NCBI GenBank assembly: GCA_900317305.1
Contig: ONGG01000008.1
Coordinates: forward strand, 79,254-143,253
DNA: 64,000 bases
From: an uncultured Prevotellaceae bacterium
Lineage (GTDB): Bacteria > Bacteroidota > Bacteroidia > Bacteroidales > Bacteroidaceae
Direction of reading: 5' to 3'
In this document: positions 53,345 through 61,541 of the stretch, piece after piece
Layout: the number at the start of each line of letters is the position of its first letter
Numbering within the stretch: position 1 is the first letter of the stretch
Position numbers and translations under genes: made by a program
The notes under the pieces: model-generated
What the model was told of the DNA's origin: nothing
The model's database searches: none
What the model saw: only the letters and a program-made list of their open reading frames with translations

Positions 53345-54607
53345 ATGAAACCAAGTTTTTTGATTGCGGCCCCCATGAGTGGCTCGGGCAAGACCACCAT
53401 TGCCCGCGGACTGATGGCACTCTTGGTGAGCAAGGGCCTGACGGTGCAGCCCTTCAAGTGCGGCCCCGACTACATCGACACTAAGTTCCACGAGGCCGTA
53501 TGCGGCAGGCCGAGCATCAATCTCGACACGTTCATGGCCACTCCCGGGCACGTGAGATGGCTCTTTAGCCATTATGGCACCGATGCCGATGTCCGCATCG
53601 TGGAGGGCATGATGGGGCTTTTCGACGGATATGACCGCGACCGCGGGTCGTCGGCCGAGATAGCCCGTGTGCTGGATTTGCCCGTGGTGCTGGTGGTTGA
53701 CGCCCGTTCGGCGGCCTACTCTATGGCCCCTCTGCTGTCAGGTTTCATCCATTTCCGTGACGACGTGCATGTCTGTGGGGTTATATTTAATAAGGTAGGT
53801 TCGACACGCCATTACGAGATGCTCCGCGAGGTATGCGATGACCTTGGCATTGCCTGTCTGGGATACCTGCCCAAACACGCTGCGATGGAGCAGCACTCCC
53901 GATACCTGGGACTCGACTTCTCGGAGGAGGCCGGAACCAACGAACTGATAGAGCAGCTCGAGGCGCATGTGGACTGGGAGCGGATGCTCGCCCTTTACGA
54001 CACGACGACCAAGGGGCTAGACAATCTTGCACCCCTTGCCGAGACGGAAAACCGACGGCAGCAACGCCTGGTGGTGGCCCGCAACGCGGAGTCGTTCTCT
54101 TTCGTCTATCAGGAGGCGCTCGACCGTTTCAGCGAGGTGGTTACCTTCGACCCTGAGTGCACGGTACCCACTCTTGAGTCGGGCGATCTGCTCTACCTGC
54201 CTGGCGGATACCCTGAGAAACATTTGCCTGCCCTTGTGGCCAACGAACCCGCCCGACTAGCCATCAAGGCATTCGCAGAAGACGGCGGTACGGTAGTGGC
54301 CGAGTGTGGCGGCATGATGTATCTCTGCCAGCGCATCCTCACCGACGACGGCACCTATCCGATGTGTGGGGTACTACCCTACTCCATCACTGCCAGGACC
54401 GCCGACCGGAAGTTATCGCTTGGTTACCGACGCTTCGTGCTCGACGGGAAGGAATACCGCGGACATGAGTTCCACTACACCCAGTTTGCGGGCGAAGCCC
54501 CCGAGAGCATCACCCAGGTCTACAATGCCAAAGGCACCCCCGTGCCTACCCCCATCCTCAAATACAAAAACGTACTGGCCAGCTATACCCACCTCTACCC
54601 ACTATGA
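53345..54607 (+). CDS. cbiA: Cobyrinic acid a,c-diamide synthase
   Basis: A 420-residue CbiA/CobB enzyme. The N-terminal P-loop is APMSGSGKTT, with CGPDYIDTKFH and VEGMMGLFDGY. The C-terminal class I glutaminase part has YLPGGYPEKH and the nucleophile Cys in VAECGGMMYL. It amidates the a and c side chains of cobyrinic acid in an ATP- and glutamine-dependent way. It is first of a run of seven overlapping or adjacent genes and overlaps cbiP by 4 bases (ATGA). It is divergent from the riboswitch operon, and no riboswitch is visible on this strand. Confidence 0.92.
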   Translation: MKPSFLIAAPMSGSGKTTIARGLMALLVSKGLTVQPFKCGPDYIDTKFHEAVCGRPSINLDTFMATPGHVRWLFSHYGTDADVRIVEGMMGLFDGYDRDRGSSAEIARVLDLPVVLVVDARSAAYSMAPLLSGFIHFRDDVHVCGVIFNKVGSTRHYEMLREVCDDLGIACLGYLPKHAAMEQHSRYLGLDFSEEAGTNELIEQLEAHVDWERMLALYDTTTKGLDNLAPLAETENRRQQRLVVARNAESFSFVYQEALDRFSEVVTFDPECTVPTLESGDLLYLPGGYPEKHLPALVANEPARLAIKAFAEDGGTVVAECGGMMYLCQRILTDDGTYPMCGVLPYSITARTADRKLSLGYRRFVLDGKEYRGHEFHYTQFAGEAPESITQVYNAKGTPVPTPILKYKNVLASYTHLYPL

Positions 54608-56076
54608 AACCACTACATCCCATCATGTTTGCCGGAACGGGCAGCGACGTGGGCAAGAGCATCATCGCCGCCGCCTTCTGCCGCATCTTCAGGCAAGACG
54701 GATATCATCCCGCCCCCTTCAAGGCCCAGAACATGGCCCTCAACTCATACGCCACGCCCGACGGACTGGAGATAGGCCGTGCACAGGCCGTGCAGGCCGA
54801 GGCCGCCGGCATCGCCTGCCACACCGACATGAACCCTCTGCTGTTGAAGCCCCAGTCGGACCACACCTCGCAAGTGGTGCTTGGCGGCAAGCCCATCGGC
54901 ACGAAGAACGCCTACGACTATTGGCGGCGCGGACAGTCGGACATCGACTTCAGGGGCGAGGTGTGCAAAGCCTTCGACCGTCTGGCCGCGAAATACAACC
55001 CCATTGTGATGGAAGGCGCCGGCAGCATCTCAGAAATCAACCTTCGCGCCACCGACCTGGTGAACATGTCGATGGCGCGCCATGCCCATGCCGACGTGAT
55101 TCTGGTGGGCGACATCGACCGCGGTGGCGTGTTTGCCTCGGTCTACGGAAGCATCGCCCTACAGACACCCGAGGACCGCCCGCTCATCAAGGGCATCATC
55201 GTCAACAAATTCCGTGGCGACATGAGCCTCTTCGACGAGGGTCGGCGAATGATGGAGGACCTCTGTGGCGTGCCAGTACTGGGCATTGTGCCCTACTACA
55301 AGGATATCCACATCGAGGAGGAAGACAGCGTGGCCCTCTCGCAGAAATCGATGGAGGCGGAGCGTGGCAAGGTGAACATCGCCGTGGTGATGCTCCAGCA
55401 CCTCTCCAACTACACCGATTTCGACTCGCTGGAGCAAGATCCGAGGGTTCACCTTTTCTACACCAACAACGTGGATGACATCAAGAAGGCCGACATCATC
55501 ATCCTGCCCGGCACGAAGTCGACCCTCCACGACCTTTACGAACTGCGCCGCAACGGCTGCGCCCAGGCCATCGTGCGTGCCCATCGCAACGGTGCCACCG
55601 TTCTAGGCATCTGCGGCGGCTACCAGATGATGGGCATAGAGGTGTGCGACCCCCATCATGTGGAGGGCGACATCGAGAGGCTCCCCGGACTGGGTCTGCT
55701 GCCCACCACCACGAACATGAGTGGCGAGAAGACCACCCGTCAGGTGACCTGCGAGTACGGACAAGGCTACGAGATACACATGGGCGAGACCCACCCCTTC
55801 GGCGACGCCCCCCACTCGCCCCTGCTGCACCTTGCTGATGGGCGCGAGGACGGCTACCTGGTGGATGCGAGATGCATGGGCACCTACGTGCACGGTATAC
55901 TCGACAACACGCCCTTCGTGGAATTTCTGCTTGCCCCCTTCGCCGAGAAGATGGCGCTGGCCGGCAAGCCCTTCGATTATCATGCGTTCAAGGAGGAGCA
56001 ATACGACAAACTGGCCGCCCACGTCAGGCAGCACGTCGACATGGAACGCATCTACAAGATTCTCACCGATGACTAA
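54604..56076 (+). CDS. cbiP: Cobyric acid synthase
   Basis: A 490-residue CbiP/CobQ. It starts PIMFAGTGSDVGKSIIAAAF, with the P-loop variant GTGSDVGKS, AQNMALNSYATPDG and VMEGAGSISEINLR. The glutaminase part has VLGICGGYQMMG with the catalytic Cys. It amidates side chains b, d, e and g of adenosylcobyrinic acid diamide. It overlaps its neighbours by 4 and 8 bases. Confidence 0.92.
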   Translation: MKPLHPIMFAGTGSDVGKSIIAAAFCRIFRQDGYHPAPFKAQNMALNSYATPDGLEIGRAQAVQAEAAGIACHTDMNPLLLKPQSDHTSQVVLGGKPIGTKNAYDYWRRGQSDIDFRGEVCKAFDRLAAKYNPIVMEGAGSISEINLRATDLVNMSMARHAHADVILVGDIDRGGVFASVYGSIALQTPEDRPLIKGIIVNKFRGDMSLFDEGRRMMEDLCGVPVLGIVPYYKDIHIEEEDSVALSQKSMEAERGKVNIAVVMLQHLSNYTDFDSLEQDPRVHLFYTNNVDDIKKADIIILPGTKSTLHDLYELRRNGCAQAIVRAHRNGATVLGICGGYQMMGIEVCDPHHVEGDIERLPGLGLLPTTTNMSGEKTTRQVTCEYGQGYEIHMGETHPFGDAPHSPLLHLADGREDGYLVDARCMGTYVHGILDNTPFVEFLLAPFAEKMALAGKPFDYHAFKEEQYDKLAAHVRQHVDMERIYKILTDD

Positions 56077-57004
56077 TGTGATATCCCTCCTCATAGGTTG
56101 GTTGCTCGACCTCGTCTTTGGCGACCCCCAACGGCTGCCTCACCCCGTAGTGTGGTTTGGCAAGATGATATCGGCAGCTGAGCACGCACTGAACAAGGGA
56201 CGGCACCGACTCATGAAGGGAGCAGTGACCGCCATCGGCCTCATCCTTCTCGTCTATGGCGCAGGATGGGTAATACGCCACCTTTTGCACGGAGTGGGCA
56301 TCTACGTCGTGATGGTCTTCGACGTCATCGTCATCTTCTATTGTCTGGCAGGCACCACCCTTATCCGCGAGGTGCGCGAGGTGTTTCTCGCCTTAGACCG
56401 CTCGCTGGAAGAAGGACGCACGCAGGTGGCCCGCATCGTAGGCAGAGACACCACACAGCTATCGGCACAGGAAGTGAGACAGGCCGCCCTTGAGACCCTT
56501 GCCGAGAATCTGAGTGACGGTGTCATAGCGCCCCTCTTCTTCCTCGCCCTCCTGGGCACTCCCGGCATGCTGGCCTACAAGATGGTGAACACCCTCGACT
56601 CGATGATAGGCTACCGCACACAACGGTACAAGGATTTCGGTTGCTGGGCAGCCCACATCGACGACATCGCCAACTATATCCCCGCCCGGCTCACTGCCCT
56701 ACTGATGGTGATGGTCTCGGGCAGATGGTCGCTGATGCGCTTCGTATGGCGCTATGGCAACCACCACGCCAGTCCGAACAGCGGGTATCCCGAAGCTGCC
56801 CTCGCCGGCATCCTCGACTGCCGTTTCGGAGGTCCGCACTATTATTTCGGCGAACTCTTCTACAAGCCTTTCATCGGCGAGAACGACCGCAGCCTCACTA
56901 CGGCCGACATGCGCACGGCCATCCGGGTGAACCGGATGGCAGAAGTGGCGATGGTGCTCGGGCTGATGGGAGGCTGCTTACTGAGATGGGCATTGTGGGC
57001 TTGA
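56069..57004 (+). CDS. cbiB: Adenosylcobinamide-phosphate synthase
   Basis: A 311-residue membrane protein of the CbiB/CobD family with LLIGWLLDLVFGDPQRLPHP at the N-terminus, about five hydrophobic segments, ETLAENLSDGVIAPLFF, KMVNTLDSMIGY and NSGYPEAALAGILDCRFGG. It joins aminopropanol phosphate to cobyric acid. The ATG at 56069 is chosen over the much longer open frame because family homology begins there. The 9-bp repeat at 57003 starts at its stop. Confidence 0.9.
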   Translation: MTNVISLLIGWLLDLVFGDPQRLPHPVVWFGKMISAAEHALNKGRHRLMKGAVTAIGLILLVYGAGWVIRHLLHGVGIYVVMVFDVIVIFYCLAGTTLIREVREVFLALDRSLEEGRTQVARIVGRDTTQLSAQEVRQAALETLAENLSDGVIAPLFFLALLGTPGMLAYKMVNTLDSMIGYRTQRYKDFGCWAAHIDDIANYIPARLTALLMVMVSGRWSLMRFVWRYGNHHASPNSGYPEAALAGILDCRFGGPHYYFGELFYKPFIGENDRSLTTADMRTAIRVNRMAEVAMVLGLMGGCLLRWALWA

Positions 57005-57092
57005 TGGGCATAATGGGCATGATGGGCATGATGGGCTCGATGGCTTAATGGGCTCGATGGCTTAATGGGCTCGATGGGCTTAATGGGCGTTT
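57003..57092. repeat. ATGGGCATG/ATGGGCTCG tandem repeat after cbiB
   Basis: About ten imperfect copies of a 9-base unit (ATGGGCATA, ATGGGCATG, ATGGGCTCG, ATGGCTTA) begin at the cbiB stop. The same unit occurs in frame inside the cobD-like gene at 47145-47198. It lies just upstream of the promoter at 57123. Confidence 0.75.
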
Positions 57093-57122
57093 TGGGGAAA
57101 GGTAAAAAAGTGGCGTTTTGTT

Positions 57123-57152
57123 TTGCATTTTGTTTGATTTGAACTAACTTTG
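57123..57152 (+). promoter_or_regulatory. Promoter of the cbiHC operon
   Basis: TTG (57123-57125), 19 bases, TAACTTTG (57145-57152) match the Bacteroidota consensus. Transcription would start about 57158, only some 3 bases before the ATG at 57161, so the mRNA is predicted to be nearly leaderless. Confidence 0.55.
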
Positions 57153-57160
57153 GCCTTGCT

Positions 57161-58561
57161 ATGAAAAGAATTATCGTTGCAGGTATCGGTCCTGGGAGCC
57201 GTGAGGACATCACGCCGGCCGTGGTGAAAGCCCTTGGTGAAGCCGATGCCGTAGTAGGCTACCAGTATTACTTCCAGTTTGTGCAGCCCTTTTTGAAAAA
57301 AGACTGCCTATGCGTGGACACCGGCATGAAAAAAGAGCGCCAGCGCGCGGAACAAGCCTTCGAGTTGGCCGAACAAGGGAAGACCGTTGTGGTCATCTCT
57401 TCGGGCGACGCCGGCATCTATGGCATGACGCCACTCGTGTATGAGATGAGCCGCGAGCGAGGCAGCGACGTTGAGGTGTGCTCACTTCCCGGCATCTCCG
57501 CCTTCCAGAAGGCCGCCTCGTTGTTGGGTGCGCCCATCGGCCACGACATGTGCATCATCTCGCTGAGCGACCTGATGACTCCATGGGAGGTCATCGAGCG
57601 TCGCATCAAGGCGGCGGCCACTGGCGATTTCGTGACCGCCATCTACAACCCGAAATCGCATGGCCGCTACTGGCAACTCTACCGTCTGAAGGAACTCTTT
57701 CTTGAAGAACGCGCGGCCAGCACCCCCGTGGGCTATGTGCGGCAGGCCGGCCGTGACGACCAAGCAGTGAGCGTGACCACCCTCGAGGCCTTCGACCCCG
57801 AAGACATCGACATGTTCACTGTGATACTCATCGGCAACTCACAGTCGTATGTGACCGACGGCAAGATGATTACCCCACGGGGATACTATGCCGAAGACAA
57901 GAAAGAAGACGTGAAGCCCGGCCAGCAGATCATGATGGAGTCGTTCAGGACAATCGCCAGCGAGCTCCAGCGGCAGGACTGGCCCCTCGGCCACAAATGG
58001 GCACTGCTCCACGCCATCCACACCACCGCCGACTTCGACATGGAGCAGATTCTACATACCGACGAGCATGCCGTGGAGACCCTATACAGTAAGGTGGCAG
58101 CAGGCGAACTGAAGACCATCGTGACCGATGTGACAATGGTGGTGAGCGGCATCCGCAAGGGAGCACTTTCCCGTCTGGGCATGGAGGCGAAATGCTATCT
58201 TGGCGACCCGCGCGTGGCCGAGATGGCCTCTACACAAGGCATCACGCGTACCCAGGCCGGCATCCGTTTGGCCGTGGAAGAGCATCCCGACGCCCTCTTC
58301 GCTTTCGGCAATGCCCCGACGGCACTGATGGAACTCTGCCTGCTGATACGCAAGGGGAAAGCCCATCCTGCAGGCATCATCGCCGCTCCCGTGGGATTTG
58401 TGCACGTGAAGGAGTCGAAACACATGGTGAAGCCTTTTGCCCACATACCGAAAATCATCGTCGAAGGGCGCAAGGGAGGCAGCAACCTGGCCGCCACCCT
58501 CTGCAATGCCATTCTTACCTTCGACGATGCCCAACAACTCAGACCAGGGAGGGATTTATGA
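57161..58561 (+). CDS. cbiHC: CbiH-CbiC fusion: precorrin-3B C17-methyltransferase / precorrin-8X methylmutase
   Basis: A 466-residue two-domain protein. Residues 1-245 are a SAM-dependent tetrapyrrole methylase (IIVAGIGPGSREDITPA, ISSGDAGIYGM, LPGISAFQKAASLLG) of the CbiH/CobJ type. Residues 255-466 are CbiC/CobH, with IHTTADFD and VTDVTMVVSGIRK and the catalytic His of the first motif. The two steps, ring contraction with C17 methylation and the C11-to-C12 methyl shift, are not consecutive in the pathway. It overlaps the next gene by 4 bases. Confidence 0.9.
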   Translation: MKRIIVAGIGPGSREDITPAVVKALGEADAVVGYQYYFQFVQPFLKKDCLCVDTGMKKERQRAEQAFELAEQGKTVVVISSGDAGIYGMTPLVYEMSRERGSDVEVCSLPGISAFQKAASLLGAPIGHDMCIISLSDLMTPWEVIERRIKAAATGDFVTAIYNPKSHGRYWQLYRLKELFLEERAASTPVGYVRQAGRDDQAVSVTTLEAFDPEDIDMFTVILIGNSQSYVTDGKMITPRGYYAEDKKEDVKPGQQIMMESFRTIASELQRQDWPLGHKWALLHAIHTTADFDMEQILHTDEHAVETLYSKVAAGELKTIVTDVTMVVSGIRKGALSRLGMEAKCYLGDPRVAEMASTQGITRTQAGIRLAVEEHPDALFAFGNAPTALMELCLLIRKGKAHPAGIIAAPVGFVHVKESKHMVKPFAHIPKIIVEGRKGGSNLAATLCNAILTFDDAQQLRPGRDL

Positions 58562-59775
58562 AGTTCACCGTCATCGGAATAGCCGACACCCCCCAGCCCT
58601 TCTTCCCGCCAGAGGTGATGCGCATCATCAGTCAAGGCGAGGTGTTCTCGGGTGGCAAGCGCCATCACGAGATTGTGGCGCCACTGCTGCCAGAAGGGAT
58701 TATATGGATAGACATCACCGTACCCATAGACCGTGTTTTCGAGCAATATGAGGCGCTGGCCAAAGACATTGTCGTATTCGCATCGGGCGACCCGCTCTTC
58801 TTCGGGTTCGCCAACACCATCCGCCGGAAACTGCCCGACGCCGAGATGGTGCTCTATCCCACGTTCAACTCTTTGCAGAGTCTGGCTCACCGCCTTGTGA
58901 TGCCCTATCACGACATGCGCATCGTCTCACTCACCGGCAGGCCATGGCCCGAGTTCGACAAGGCCCTCATTGAACGGGCCCCGAAGATAGGAGTGCTGAC
59001 CGACCGCGAGCACACCCCCGCCACCATTGCCGCGCGGATGCTCGACTATGGTTACGACGGCTATGTGATGCATGTGGGCGAGCATCTTGGCCACCCCACG
59101 GAAGAACGAGTGCACACGCTCACGCTCGAAGAGGCGGCAGAAAGATCGTTCGACCATCCCAACTGCGTGATACTCGTGGCCAACAACCACTTGGCGCCCG
59201 CCCCCTTCGGCATCGCCGACAACCAGTTTGACCTGCTCGACGGACGGGAGAAGATGATTACGAAAATGCCCATCCGGCTACTGACGCTGCAAGCCCTCGA
59301 CCTACGCCACCGCCATGTGCTGTGGGACATCGGCTTCTGCACCGGAAGTGTCTCCATCGAGGCACGTCTGCAGTTCCCACACCTCCACGTGGTGGCCTTC
59401 GAGATACGCGAGGAGTGCGAGGCGCTGATACGCAGCAACAGCCGCCGTTTCGGTGCCCCGGGCATCGACGTGCATATCGGCGACTTCCTCACTACCGACA
59501 TCGAAGGACTGCCCCATCCCGACGCGGTGTTCATCGGCGGACATGGGGGGCGTCTGAAGGCCATCATGGCCAAGGTGCTGACGGTGCTCACCGACAACGG
59601 CCTCATCGTGACCAACAGCGTGACATCGCGCTTGGTGGAGCAGATGACCTCGCGGCCCAGCAGCAAACAACTGTTTCATGAGGCATGTGCCGAACTGGGA
59701 CTCACCGAGGAACCACCCACACACATCGCCCTCAACAACTACAACCCCATAGAGATACTGAAATGCAGAAGATAG
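58558..59775 (+). CDS. cbiET: CbiE-CbiT fusion: precorrin-6Y/7 C5,15-methyltransferase (decarboxylating)
   Basis: A 405-residue protein of the CobL layout. Residues 1-210 are CbiE (FASGDPLFFGFANTIRRK, YPTFNSLQSLAHRL). Residues 215-405 are CbiT, with DIGFCTGSVSIEARLQFP as the SAM-binding motif and AVFIGGHGGRLKAIM. Together they methylate C5 and C15 and remove the C12 acetate carboxyl. The ATG at 58558 overlaps the cbiHC stop (ATGA). The long open frame upstream of it is a shadow of cbiC. Confidence 0.9.
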   Translation: MKFTVIGIADTPQPFFPPEVMRIISQGEVFSGGKRHHEIVAPLLPEGIIWIDITVPIDRVFEQYEALAKDIVVFASGDPLFFGFANTIRRKLPDAEMVLYPTFNSLQSLAHRLVMPYHDMRIVSLTGRPWPEFDKALIERAPKIGVLTDREHTPATIAARMLDYGYDGYVMHVGEHLGHPTEERVHTLTLEEAAERSFDHPNCVILVANNHLAPAPFGIADNQFDLLDGREKMITKMPIRLLTLQALDLRHRHVLWDIGFCTGSVSIEARLQFPHLHVVAFEIREECEALIRSNSRRFGAPGIDVHIGDFLTTDIEGLPHPDAVFIGGHGGRLKAIMAKVLTVLTDNGLIVTNSVTSRLVEQMTSRPSSKQLFHEACAELGLTEEPPTHIALNNYNPIEILKCRR

Positions 59776-61541
59776 CGACTATACCTATCAGCAAGGAAGG
59801 ACAAGACATCGCACAGGTGCTCGAGAACCAACTGGGCGCCCGACGCATCCTTCGCAGCGACGTAGACAAGGAATGGAAAAACTACGACGCCTTCGTCTTC
59901 ATCGGTGCCATGGGCATCTGCGTGCGCACCATTGCCCCCCTCGTGGAAGACAAGCACGCCGACCCCGCCGTGGTCTGCGTAGACAGCAGCGGACAACATG
60001 CCATCTCTGTGCTCTCCGGACATATCGGAGGCGCCAATGACCTCACCCGACAGGTGGCCGCCATCCTGGGAGCCCAAAGCGTCATCACTACGCAGAGCGA
60101 CAATGCCCACCTGTGGGCACTCGACACCCTCGGGCAACAGTTTGGCTGGCGTGTAGCCAACGGCGATAGGCTGAACCCGTGCATCTTCGCCTTCGTCGAC
60201 CGGAAGCCCACCGCCCTCTTGCTGGAGGTGCACGACCGGGGCACCGAATATCTGGAAAAAACACTTCCACCCCATGTCACCCTCATTCACGACATCGCCG
60301 AGGCTGACCCCGAGCGGTTCAGGCTTCTCATCATGGTGACGCCTTTCAGGCGCGAGGTGCCACCGAAGATACTTTGTCTGCATTTCGTGCCGATGGTAGG
60401 CACCATCGGCTTCGGACTTGCCCACCATCCGGAAGACTACCAACTCATCTACGACCAGATTAACGAGGCACTCGCCACCCAGGGACTGATGCCCTGCGCA
60501 CGACGCTACTGCACCATCGACGTGAAAGCCGACGAACCCTTCGTGGAAGAACTCAAGGAGCAACATCATCAAGAAGTGGTGTTTTACACTGCCGAGGAAC
60601 TGCGGACCGTCGACGTGCCCCACCCCAGCGACGTGGTGGCCCGGCACGTAGGCACTCCGAGCGTGTGCGAGGCCGCTGCCATTCTGGGGTCGAACCATGG
60701 AGAGCTGGTGGTAGGAAAAGTGAAGGGCGAGCATTTCACGGCCGCCCTCGCCATCGACAGACAATACTTTCGCCAGCGGCACGGCCATGTGGAAATCGTG
60801 GGCGCCGGTCCTGGTGACCCCGACCTCGTATCGGTGCGCGGAAGAAGGATGCTGGAGCAAGCCGACCTGATACTATATGCCGGCAGCCTCGTACCCCGTG
60901 AACTGACCACCTGCGCCAAGTCAACCGCCGTGGTGCGCTCATCGGCCAGCATGTCGCTCGAGGAGCAATGCGCGCTGATGAAGGAAGCCTACGACCGCGG
61001 GGCACTCATCGTACGCCTGCACACTGGCGACCCCTGCATCTTCGGCGCCATCCAGGAGCAGATGGCCTTCTTCGATGCCCACGGCATGTCGTACCACATC
61101 ACTCCCGGCATCTCCTCATTCCTCGCCGCCGCCGCCGAACTGCGCAGCCAGTTCACGATACCCGAGCGCACCCAAACCATCATCCTCACCCGTGGCGAGG
61201 GCCGTACCCCCATGCCAGAGAAAGAGAAGTTGCACCTGCTGGCCCAGAGCCAGAGCACGATGTGCATCTTCCTGAGCGCCGCCATCGTCGATGACGTGCA
61301 ACGCGAACTGTTGGAGGAATATCCTGCCGAAACCCCTGTGGCCGCCTGCTACCACCTCACCTGGCCCGACCAGCGCATCTACCGCGGACAGCTTAAGGAC
61401 CTGGCCAAAATCGTGCACGACAACAACCTCACGCTGACCACCATGCTCGTGGTGGGCGAGGCCATCGACAACCGCTCGGGCTTCTCCGAACTCTACAATA
61501 AGCATTTCACCCATCTTTTCAGGAAAGGCACACCCTCATGA
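59763..61541 (+). CDS. cbiGF: CbiG-CbiF fusion: cobalt-precorrin-5A hydrolase / precorrin-4 C11-methyltransferase
   Basis: A 592-residue protein. Residues 1-340 are CbiG, with FVFIGAMGICVRTIAPLV, VLSGHIGGANDL and PSVCEAAAILGSN. Residues 345-592 are CbiF/CobM, with VEIVGAGPGDPDLVSVRGRR, LHTGDPCIFGAIQEQM and ITPGISSFLAAAAEL. Methylation at C11 by CbiF is directly followed by lactone opening by CbiG, so the fusion joins consecutive steps. The ATG at 59763 lies 13 bases before the cbiET stop. Confidence 0.92.
   Translation: MQKIATIPISKEGQDIAQVLENQLGARRILRSDVDKEWKNYDAFVFIGAMGICVRTIAPLVEDKHADPAVVCVDSSGQHAISVLSGHIGGANDLTRQVAAILGAQSVITTQSDNAHLWALDTLGQQFGWRVANGDRLNPCIFAFVDRKPTALLLEVHDRGTEYLEKTLPPHVTLIHDIAEADPERFRLLIMVTPFRREVPPKILCLHFVPMVGTIGFGLAHHPEDYQLIYDQINEALATQGLMPCARRYCTIDVKADEPFVEELKEQHHQEVVFYTAEELRTVDVPHPSDVVARHVGTPSVCEAAAILGSNHGELVVGKVKGEHFTAALAIDRQYFRQRHGHVEIVGAGPGDPDLVSVRGRRMLEQADLILYAGSLVPRELTTCAKSTAVVRSSASMSLEEQCALMKEAYDRGALIVRLHTGDPCIFGAIQEQMAFFDAHGMSYHITPGISSFLAAAAELRSQFTIPERTQTIILTRGEGRTPMPEKEKLHLLAQSQSTMCIFLSAAIVDDVQRELLEEYPAETPVAACYHLTWPDQRIYRGQLKDLAKIVHDNNLTLTTMLVVGEAIDNRSGFSELYNKHFTHLFRKGTPS

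Noticed and set aside
53104-53345. Riboswitch on the plus strand controlling cbiA
   Set aside because: The conserved aptamer segments and the B12 box read in order only on the minus strand, toward the TonB receptor.
54366-55478. Plus-strand 370-codon frame across the cbiA/cbiP border
   Set aside because: Overlaps two strongly supported cobalamin genes in another frame; Arg/His/Pro-rich shadow text.
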